Source: Candidatus Kryptobacter tengchongensis
GTDB lineage: Bacteria > Bacteroidota > Ignavibacteria > Kryptoniales > Kryptoniaceae
Length of the DNA: 64,000 nt
Direction of reading: 5' to 3'
Assembly (NCBI GenBank): GCA_001485605.1
Contig: FAON01000007.1
Location: forward strand, 180,188 to 244,187
A program made the position numbers and the translations under genes. Below are positions 54,875 through 61,752 of this stretch, piece after piece. A model generated the notes under the pieces. That model saw only the letters and a program-made list of their open reading frames with translations, was not told where the DNA came from and searched no databases. Every line of letters begins with the position of its first letter. Positions within the stretch are counted from its first letter, which is position 1.

Positions 54875-57312
54875 TCGCTTGTAAACTTCTTTAAACCTTT
54901 TGAAATCTCTCTCAATCTCTTATCAACGAGATAATTAACAGTTCCAGGCTCAAATTCACCATTCTTTAACCTTTTCCCAGCCTTCACACCAGTTAAAATT
55001 TCAATTCCTTCATCAATTGTCTCAACAGGATAAATATGAAACATCCCATTTTTCACCGCTTCAATCACATCATCTCTCAACATCAAATCGTCAACATTTC
55101 TCTTTGGAATTATCACGCCCTGTTCACCTGTTAACCCTTTCGCCTTGCAAACATCAAAGAATCCCTCAATTTTTTCATTTACCCCACCAATTGGTTGTAT
55201 ATCACCTTTTTGATTCACAGAGCCCGTCACCGCTATCCCTTGCTTTATCGGCAGTCCAGAAAGAGCGGAAAGCAAAGCATAAAGTTCAGTTGAAGATGCG
55301 CTGTCACCATCTATCCCAGAATAAGACTGCTCAAAACAAATGCTTGCAGAAAGTGTAAGCGGTTTATCCTGAGCATACTTCTCCCTCAAATAGCCAGCAA
55401 GAATTAAAACCCCTTTATCATGAATTCTACCGCTTAAATTTGACTCCCGCTCTATATTGATAATCCCAGCCCTTCCCATTGAAACACTTGCTGTAATTCT
55501 AACAGGTCTACCAAATTTGTAATCCCCCATCTCATAAATTGTCAAGCCATTAACTTGCCCAACTCTTTCACCTGTGACATCAACAAGTATCACACCTTTC
55601 GCAATTAGCTCCTTAATTTTATCCTCTATCATCTTCTTTCTGTCAAAACTTTCTTCAATGGCTTTTTGGACATGTTCTGTTTTCACAAATTCGCTCCCAT
55701 CAACCCCAGCCCAGTAATTTGCTTCACGAATTAAATCAGCTATGATGCTAAACTTTGTCGTAATTTTATCTCTTCTTCCCGCCTGTCTAACGGCAAATTC
55801 AATAACTTTCCCAATCGCACCTTTATCAAAAGGTTTCAAATTCTCATCACGGCACATTTTTCGCACAAATTTAGCATACTGAACAATAACTTCATCGGTT
55901 AAATTCATCTCAAAATCAAAATCAGCTTTTATCTTGAAAATTTTCTGAAAATCTTCATCATATTCATAAAGCAAATGATAAAGTTCAGGGTCACCAAGCA
56001 TTATAACTTTTGTGTTTACCTCAATCGGTTCGGGCTTTAACGAGATTGAACTTATTTGAAAGAAAACATCAATTGGTTGAATTTCAAGTTTTCTATACAT
56101 CAATGTTCTTTTAAGCGCCTTCCATACCCCAGGTTCACTTAGTGCATCCCTTGCATTTATAACAAGATAACCACCGTCAGCCTTGAGAAGCGAGCCAGCT
56201 TTTATCTTTGTGAAATCAGTTCTCCAAAAGCCACGAGAATCATAAACTTTTTCAATTGTTCCAAATATATTTGCAAATGTCGGCGTCGTTTCAATTATAA
56301 CAGGCACGCCCTCCTGTTCCGAATTGTCAAGGATGACATTTACACGATACGGCAAAAATGGATCAACCTCATCTTTCTGCTCAGGCATTGGAAATGGCAT
56401 CTTACCCTGCTCGGCTGACATCTTGAAAATGTTAAGATTATTTAAAATATGCTTCCTCACATCATCAAGATATTCATGGACTTTGGGAATTTTAAACTGT
56501 TCTTTGATCTCATCAATTATTCCATCAACAATTGACCTCACTGCATCACGCTCAAGTTCTTCAAGCTCCTTTGCCAACTCCCTTGTAAGCACCATCTCCT
56601 TTTTAAAAACTTCTTGCATCTGCGCCTGTAACTCAAGATATTTTTGCTGAATCTCACGGACTGTTTCCTCAGAGATCTTCCCCGACTTTGCAAGATTAAC
56701 AAGCTGCTCCACAGGGACAGGTTTCCCCTCAATTATCGGGACAATGCTCGGCTTGACGACATTTTCAACTTGCATGTTTATAATCGCAAACCTCTCGCTT
56801 TCAACTTTTTTCTGAAACTCACGAAACAATTCCTGCTCTTTTCTTTGATATTTCTCAATTATCTTGTTTCTTGCCTCAATATATTTTTCATCCTCAAGCG
56901 TTCTCGGTATTTTTTGCTTTAGATAAAAAATCATCGCTTCCATATTACGTTTGAACATTATCGCCTGCCCACGGGGAAACTCAAGAAGCCGTGGCTCATC
57001 TGGATTTTTAAAGTTATAAACATAACATCTATCAGGTGCTTGAGGAGCTTTAGGTGAAATTTGTTTTAGGATATGCTTTATCGTCGTCATCCGCCCCGTC
57101 CCGGTTAAACCACAAACAAATATGTTATACCCAGGCGCAAAAAGCTCCGTCCCAAGCTTCAAAGCCTTCAACGCTCTCTCCTGCCCAATTATATCCTCAA
57201 GCGGTTCAACTTCTTCCGTTGTTTCAAAATGTAATTTCTCAACAGGACATGCCCAGCGAAGTTCTTCAGGTTTTAACTCGGTAAATTTCTTTTTTAATTT
57301 AAGTTTAACCAT
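54871..57312 (-). CDS. Lon-like protease (LonC/YcbZ type), degenerate Walker A
   Basis: About 813 residues from ATG 57312; a TTG at 57354 would add 14. The N-terminal P-loop-like region reads CGLTGTGRMTTIKHIL, with Arg where the Walker Lys should be. A long insert coiled coil follows (about 120-260), then an AAA-like region (KADGGYLVINARDAL, KVIMLGDPELYHLLYEYD). The C-terminal S16 protease domain has the catalytic Ser671 in GDSASS and Lys714 in VNEKIEGF, 43 residues apart as in Lon. LonC proteins are described as ATP-independent, which fits the Arg. No Shine-Dalgarno is obvious. Confidence 0.88.
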   Translation of the reverse strand: MVKLKLKKKFTELKPEELRWACPVEKLHFETTEEVEPLEDIIGQERALKALKLGTELFAPGYNIFVCGLTGTGRMTTIKHILKQISPKAPQAPDRCYVYNFKNPDEPRLLEFPRGQAIMFKRNMEAMIFYLKQKIPRTLEDEKYIEARNKIIEKYQRKEQELFREFQKKVESERFAIINMQVENVVKPSIVPIIEGKPVPVEQLVNLAKSGKISEETVREIQQKYLELQAQMQEVFKKEMVLTRELAKELEELERDAVRSIVDGIIDEIKEQFKIPKVHEYLDDVRKHILNNLNIFKMSAEQGKMPFPMPEQKDEVDPFLPYRVNVILDNSEQEGVPVIIETTPTFANIFGTIEKVYDSRGFWRTDFTKIKAGSLLKADGGYLVINARDALSEPGVWKALKRTLMYRKLEIQPIDVFFQISSISLKPEPIEVNTKVIMLGDPELYHLLYEYDEDFQKIFKIKADFDFEMNLTDEVIVQYAKFVRKMCRDENLKPFDKGAIGKVIEFAVRQAGRRDKITTKFSIIADLIREANYWAGVDGSEFVKTEHVQKAIEESFDRKKMIEDKIKELIAKGVILVDVTGERVGQVNGLTIYEMGDYKFGRPVRITASVSMGRAGIINIERESNLSGRIHDKGVLILAGYLREKYAQDKPLTLSASICFEQSYSGIDGDSASSTELYALLSALSGLPIKQGIAVTGSVNQKGDIQPIGGVNEKIEGFFDVCKAKGLTGEQGVIIPKRNVDDLMLRDDVIEAVKNGMFHIYPVETIDEGIEILTGVKAGKRLKNGEFEPGTVNYLVDKRLREISKGLKKFTSD

Positions 57313-57390
57313 AACTTGGGAAGTAGATTTTTTTGTTTGTATCAATCGCTTCAATTGAAATTTATAACTTTAAATGGAAAGAAAAAATTT

Positions 57391-57876
57391 TTACTTTAAC
57401 CCCGCGTAGGTCTCAGGTATTCGTATGACCTTACTTATTTTTTCATCTCTTAACAGGTTAAAAATCTCCTTCTTTGTTAAAAGTTTTGGTTTATCCCTCT
57501 TTGCGTCAACTATGCAGAAAAATCCAAACGCTTCATCTGAATCATTTACAAATTGATGCGGAACATTTGAACCGATATATAAAACATCCATAAATCCCAT
57601 TTCAAAAACCTCATTCCCAGCTATCGCCTTTCCCCGCCCTCTGACGCAGATAACAACATGTTCATGTTTATGTTTTTCAAGCGTTGAATATCCACCCGGT
57701 TCAATTTCAAAATATCTTAAATGAAATTTTATCTTCTCACCCGCTTTCCCAGCTATCACCTGTCTGCAGACATTAAGCCATGTTTTATTTTCATCCTTAT
57801 ATTTTTTAACCTCAACCCCGTTCCATCTATAGTTTTCAAACTTCAAAAATCGGACATTATTTTGGTTCATTTCCAT
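57391..57876 (-). CDS. cupin-domain protein
   Basis: A 161-residue single cupin. Motif 1 is seen in EPGGYSTLEKHKHEHVVICVRGRG (positions about 62-86: His, His, then Glu replaced by the nearby pattern) and motif 2 in GFMDVLYIGSNVPHQFVND. The three histidines could hold a metal. Substrate unknown. The gene lies between the Lon-like gene and the cytochrome, all on the minus strand, but a terminator separates it from the cytochrome upstream, so it probably has its own promoter. Confidence 0.82.
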   Translation of the reverse strand: MEMNQNNVRFLKFENYRWNGVEVKKYKDENKTWLNVCRQVIAGKAGEKIKFHLRYFEIEPGGYSTLEKHKHEHVVICVRGRGKAIAGNEVFEMGFMDVLYIGSNVPHQFVNDSDEAFGFFCIVDAKRDKPKLLTKKEIFNLLRDEKISKVIRIPETYAGLK

Positions 57877-57931
57877 TTTTAAAATTTGTTTATTTTAAAA
57901 AATTTAATCAAAACACACAAAAAACAAAAAA

Positions 57932-57948
57932 GGGCGGGAAACCCGCCC
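57932..57948 (-). terminator. terminator of the octaheme cytochrome gene
   Basis: A 7-bp stem, GGGCGGG 57932-57938 with CCCGCCC 57942-57948, 3-base loop, is followed on the minus strand by TTTTTTGTTTTTTG. Confidence 0.9.
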
Positions 57949-57977
57949 CCGTTCTATTAAGCAGTCGTTTTATAATC

Positions 57978-59303
57978 TCACTTCTTCCGTCTCGTTTGAG
58001 CAAATTGTTTTCTTAACATCTCCGCTTCGTGTTTTATTTCCGCAAGGTCACGCTTCAACTCAGCCCATCCATACCAGTGTTGATAATCTGGATTCATATG
58101 AAAAGCACCTTGAAAACTCCGCATCCTGTGTTCAAGAAACATAACATAAAGCTTTTGCTCAATAGGATGACGAACCTCATAAAATCTCAACAGATCAGTG
58201 TGCAACGGATAATCTTTTGGTCTTTCAAGTATTCCATCTTTATAAAGAGATTCAACTATCTCAATCGCCTCAGCCATAAGTTTATCAGATTCTTTTATAA
58301 CTTCATCTGCCTTATCAAGTTGTTCTTTTGCAAAGCTTGGGCTATGACATTGGGAGCAAACTCTTAACATTCTATCTCTCTCCGCCTGCCATTCCTCAGC
58401 CGTTAACCTCACAACTTTCCCAGCTTCAACAATCTTCACTCTTTCTGTAAAGTTTCCTTTTTCATCAAGAACTCCAAGACCACGCATGATTGTATTTCTC
58501 AACTTTTGCCATTCGGGGTCTTTCTCAGCAACTCTTAATGCAAGGAATCCCCATGCTGTTCTAACCCCATGATCTCCATTTGGCATATGACACGTTTGGC
58601 AAACTGGAGCTCTTGGTGTCTTAGGGTCAGCTTTGTAAGGTTCTTTATACCATTCACTCAAAGGTTTGCTGAAATCCCATTTATCCTTTTCCACTGCGTA
58701 GATGGTCCCATGTTTTGATGTGCTCCACATCTCCCATTGTGGATGGTCAAACCCCATGTGACAGGTCATGCACGCCTCGGGTCTTCTGGCTTCCGCAGCA
58801 GAAAATCTATGTCTTGTATGACATGCATCGCATTTACCCTCATCTCTCCCGATTCTATGACAGCCACCGCAACCCTTTTCACCCTCAATTAGCACACTTG
58901 GCTGATCTTTAGTTGTGGGCATAGCCATCATAGCAACCCAAGCAAGGGCATGTTTACCTCGCTCAAATTCGTTCACTTTATCTTCATGACATTGCGCGCA
59001 ATTTTTTGGAGAAACAAGCCTTCTAACTCTTTTATCCTCACAATTGCTCTTTGATTCGTGAATTTCCTTAACAGCCTCTTTCACTGGAATATGACAATCC
59101 GCACATCCAACCTCAGCCTCATAATGCTTGCTTAACTGCCAATCCCGAATAGCGCTCGCTGTTATCTTTTTTGAGACATGACAATCAACACACTCCTTTG
59201 AGTTTAATTTAACAGCGTCAGTTTTTGAAGGATATATGAGGATAAAAGATGAGATTATTAAAATCGGCAAGAAAGCAAGGGCAAAGAACTTGACTTTACT
59301 CAT
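57978..59303 (-). CDS. octaheme c-type cytochrome, hydroxylamine-oxidoreductase-like
   Basis: A 441-residue exported cytochrome with an N-terminal signal or anchor helix (FFALAFLPILIISSFILIYP). I count eight CxxCH heme sites: CVDCH, CADCH, CAQCH, CGGCH, CDACH, CMTCH, CQTCH and CSQCH. The spacing and the C-terminal RMRSFQGAFHMNPDYQHWYGW match the HAO family, which in non-nitrifiers (for example epsilonproteobacterial Hao) reduces nitrite or hydroxylamine. Which direction applies here cannot be told from sequence. No NrfH-like quinol oxidase or cytochrome c554 partner is in the window. AAGGAG lies 7 bases before the start, and a strong promoter precedes it. Confidence 0.87.
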   Translation of the reverse strand: MSKVKFFALAFLPILIISSFILIYPSKTDAVKLNSKECVDCHVSKKITASAIRDWQLSKHYEAEVGCADCHIPVKEAVKEIHESKSNCEDKRVRRLVSPKNCAQCHEDKVNEFERGKHALAWVAMMAMPTTKDQPSVLIEGEKGCGGCHRIGRDEGKCDACHTRHRFSAAEARRPEACMTCHMGFDHPQWEMWSTSKHGTIYAVEKDKWDFSKPLSEWYKEPYKADPKTPRAPVCQTCHMPNGDHGVRTAWGFLALRVAEKDPEWQKLRNTIMRGLGVLDEKGNFTERVKIVEAGKVVRLTAEEWQAERDRMLRVCSQCHSPSFAKEQLDKADEVIKESDKLMAEAIEIVESLYKDGILERPKDYPLHTDLLRFYEVRHPIEQKLYVMFLEHRMRSFQGAFHMNPDYQHWYGWAELKRDLAEIKHEAEMLRKQFAQTRRKK

Positions 59304-59342
59304 ATCACGCTCCTTATTTGTTTTCGTGCGTCTTCAATTGAA

Positions 59343-59371
59343 AATATACAAAATTCAGACAAATTTGTCAA
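59343..59371 (-). promoter_or_regulatory. promoter of the octaheme cytochrome
   Basis: On the minus strand, -35 TTGACA (59371-59366), 17-base spacer, -10 TATATT (59348-59343), with a leader of about 33 bases. The remaining part of the 278-base gap (59372-59581) shows no feature I can support, only AT-rich sequence. Confidence 0.78.
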
Positions 59372-59581
59372 ATTTTTTTAACCTGCTTAAGCATTAACAG
59401 GACAATTTAGCCTCAATAAAAATTTTATCAACTAAATAAAAAATCTAATTTTCGCGTGAAGGCTATGCCTTTGAACTTTTTATCTTACAAGGATACCAAA
59501 ATGCCTCAAAATTAAAATTTCCCTTTAACATTCCCTTCCAATCGCTAAGATCTCACAACCCTTTATGTCTTCATAGATATT

Positions 59582-61132
59582 TTATTTGATCTTGACACTA
59601 CGCCATGGAACAGAGGTTGGGCTTACTACTTTCTCATAAGCTCCAATATCAAATCCCTGCCCCTGAGGTCTCGGGTTTCCATCTAAATCTATTAATGGTG
59701 CTGAATTTTCCGTACCTTTATCTATTGCAGGACTTCCATCGTTAAGATGATAATCACCCTCAGAGCCCCAGGCAGTCCGAATGAAAAGAGGATCGCCGTA
59801 AATGTTCCCTTCCCCCAGCTGTCCAATGTTATCCCGAGTATAAACTTGATCCCTGTATTCAAGAACCCTCTCTGACCGTGGAAAATAGAATAAATTGTGA
59901 TCTGCAGTTAAAGTTACATTGTTTCCTATATAAATAGGCGAGTCGTTTCCCCTGCTTGAAAAGATCGTGTTTCTAATTAGAAGTCTTATCGGAACAGTAC
60001 TGCTATACTGAACATATGCAACATAACCTTCTCCAAGCTCATCATCTACAGTAACATTGATGATCTCAAAGGTAGCGTCTGGCTTTTCAACTTGGTCAAT
60101 TACAATTGCCCCCCACGGGGTTGGCAAATTTTTGCCGTCACCTCTACCATATATGAGTGTATTTTCTATTTTACTTCCTGAACCCCAAAGTTTAATACCA
60201 TCGCATGAATTATTTGCCACAATACATCTCTTTATAATTGTATTCTCAGCTTTGGAATCAAGTCCATCGCCCTCATTGTGTTCAGCAATGGTGTTTTCTA
60301 TTAAAACCGGACCCTGGGAAGGTTCTATACCAAACCCATCTGGACGATCATATGGGCGATTTGAACCATCTCCACCTTGATAATAATGTCCACTATAAGA
60401 TAATCTGCAATTTTGAATCTTTACATTTCTCCACCCCCCGTAATTTCCTAAGGGACCACCAAGAGCGCCAAAACCACAATATTCAATCCTGCAATTTATG
60501 ATCTGAAGGTCCTCAACATCTTGAATGTTCATCCCAAATTCATCAATATGGTGAATATAAAGATCTTTAAGGATAATATGAGATGATGGATTTCCTAAAA
60601 TTTCCACGCCATCGCGAAACCATGTCGCTTCTCCGGTTACCGTGCTATCATGAGTGATTTCCAGATTTTCCACACAAACATACTGAACACCGGAGAGGTT
60701 AACAGCTGTTATAAGGTTATCCCGACCAAGCAAAATTGGACGATTGCCCTCTTCACCTTTAATGGTTATCCATGCTGAAGGTGTCCCAGATCTTGGTGTG
60801 ATGATGTCAGCCTCATATTCACTTAAGATATAACGACCGCCCAAAATAACTAAAGTATCCCCAGGTTGCAGTTGGCGTGAGCCATAGCCAGGGGTAGCCC
60901 AAGGCTGTTCACGAGTGCCAGGATTGGAGTTGTTACCATAGGGTGCAACATAAAATACATGCCCTAAAACAATCTTCCCTCCAGTTTCCTTGTTTGCTCC
61001 GGGACCACTTCCTTCATCAACACCGCTAATATAGTTTTTACTTTTACAACCGTATAATACTAAAGAAAAACCTAACATAAAGAAAATTGCAACAAAAGTG
61101 CTCAATTTTACACTTATTACTTGAGCCCGCAT
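59582..61132 (-). CDS. lipoprotein with right-handed parallel beta-helix
   Basis: A 516-residue protein with a lipoprotein-type leader (FMLGFSLVLYGC, Cys near residue 28). The start of the mature domain (HVFYVAPYGNNSNPGTREQP, WATPGYGSRQLQPGDTLVI) is typical of DUF1565/pectate-lyase-like beta helices. Successive rungs follow (ENLEITHDSTV, LKDLYIHHIDEFGMNIQ, IINCRIEYCG, VKIQNCRLSYSG, VLIENTIAEHNEGDG, TIIKRCIVANNSCDGIKLWG), and the end is YHLNDGSPAIDKGTENSAP. Such folds bind or cut polysaccharides, or serve as surface proteins; no catalytic residues could be assigned. The G+C looks higher than in the CRISPR genes beside it. It has its own promoter, a palindrome at the start site and a GGGGGG ribosome site. 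Confidence 0.82.
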   Translation of the reverse strand: MRAQVISVKLSTFVAIFFMLGFSLVLYGCKSKNYISGVDEGSGPGANKETGGKIVLGHVFYVAPYGNNSNPGTREQPWATPGYGSRQLQPGDTLVILGGRYILSEYEADIITPRSGTPSAWITIKGEEGNRPILLGRDNLITAVNLSGVQYVCVENLEITHDSTVTGEATWFRDGVEILGNPSSHIILKDLYIHHIDEFGMNIQDVEDLQIINCRIEYCGFGALGGPLGNYGGWRNVKIQNCRLSYSGHYYQGGDGSNRPYDRPDGFGIEPSQGPVLIENTIAEHNEGDGLDSKAENTIIKRCIVANNSCDGIKLWGSGSKIENTLIYGRGDGKNLPTPWGAIVIDQVEKPDATFEIINVTVDDELGEGYVAYVQYSSTVPIRLLIRNTIFSSRGNDSPIYIGNNVTLTADHNLFYFPRSERVLEYRDQVYTRDNIGQLGEGNIYGDPLFIRTAWGSEGDYHLNDGSPAIDKGTENSAPLIDLDGNPRPQGQGFDIGAYEKVVSPTSVPWRSVKIK

Positions 61133-61191
61133 TTTATACCCCCCCTTACTTTCTTTTTTTACTTTATTTTAATCCCGAATCTATTTAAATG

Positions 61192-61205
61192 TTTACCCAG
61201 GTAAA
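61192..61205. promoter_or_regulatory. palindrome at the beta-helix gene start site
   Basis: TTTACC (61192-61197) and GGTAAA (61200-61205) form a 14-base inverted repeat with centre CA. It touches the -10 and covers the predicted transcription start, a place where a repressor would act. Confidence 0.35.
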
Positions 61206-61233
61206 GTATAATAAATACTTACTAAAAAATCAA
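61205..61233 (-). promoter_or_regulatory. promoter of the beta-helix lipoprotein gene
   Basis: On the minus strand, TTGATT (61233-61228), 17-base spacer, TATACT (61210-61205). It lies only 5 bases from the last CRISPR repeat, so array and gene are read in series. Confidence 0.55.
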
Positions 61234-61237
61234 GACA

Positions 61238-61467
61238 GTTTAAATTCCACACTGGTTCAATGCTCACAGAGGTTGCGGGAAAAATTGAAATCCTTAAAAG
61301 CGCGTTTAAATTCCACACTGGTTCAATGCTCACTCTGACAATCTTGAGTATGATCCAGGTTCGAACACGGTTTAAATTCCACACTGGTTCAATGCTCACT
61401 TTTTAGCACATATAGCACCCTATGAGATAGTTCTCTAGTTTAAATTCCACACTGGTTCAATGCTCAC
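61238..61467 (-). CRISPR. short CRISPR array: 4 identical 30-bp repeats, 3 spacers
   Basis: Repeats at 61238-61267, 61304-61333, 61370-61399 and 61438-61467 are identical. Spacers are 36, 36 and 38 bases. On the plus strand each repeat opens with GTTTAAATTCC and closes with CAATGCTCAC. Read on the minus strand the 3' end is GGAATTTAAAC, which resembles the ATTGAAAC-like 5' handle of type I-B crRNAs. The array is therefore probably transcribed on the minus strand, from the same side as the cas genes, with the newest spacer at 61438. Repeat and spacer lengths fit type I-B. Confidence 0.95.
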
Positions 61468-61590
61468 CCTTTAAAAATAAGCAATTTCAAGCGAAAAAAG
61501 CAAATTTCCGAAGCTAAAGTTTAGTCGCGGAGGAAAATGCAAAAAAACCCAGCCTGCGACAAAGTATTAACTTATCGCACCTTTCTTAAA
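61468..61590 (-). promoter_or_regulatory. CRISPR leader
   Basis: A 123-base AT-rich non-coding stretch lies between the cas2 remnant and the first repeat. On the minus strand it has GTCGCAGG and CCGCGAC in inverted orientation around a GGGTTTTTTTGC run, the general look of CRISPR leaders. Its position directly before the array on the cas-gene side supports the inferred direction. Confidence 0.6.
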
Positions 61591-61752
61591 CTAAATTATT
61601 CTATTCGTATCCCCCTTTTCTAAACCTATAATTTCCCTCTCTATCCACTTCTTCTCCATTGAATAAATCAAAATTGAATCTTTATCCTGCTTTATTAATT
61701 TTTTCAACCTCAACTTTAACTCTTCAAATTGTGTCTCACTTACCTTTACTCC
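61591..61752 (-). pseudogene. cas2: C-terminal fragment of cas2
   Basis: On the minus strand, in a frame different from cas3, the sequence reads GVKVSETQFEELKLRLKKLI, then KQDKDSILIYSMEKKW, then IEREIIGLEKGDTNRII and a stop at 61593-61591. This matches the second half of Cas2 proteins in order and length: F-E-G-x-hydrophobic-S/T-E, KDSVLIY, GKEKG and a terminal N-I-I. Upstream the frame meets a stop (61776-61774) without any ATG, GTG or TTG start, and the first about 38 residues of Cas2, including the catalytic Asp strand, are missing. It overlaps the end of cas3 by 7 bases. Confidence 0.8.

Noticed and set aside
61193..61399. Open frame of 68 codons with the phrase SIEPVWNLN repeated three times
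   Set aside because: It is the translation of the CRISPR repeats (30 bases, and spacers of 36 keep the frame). No ribosome site and no protein-like character outside the repeats.
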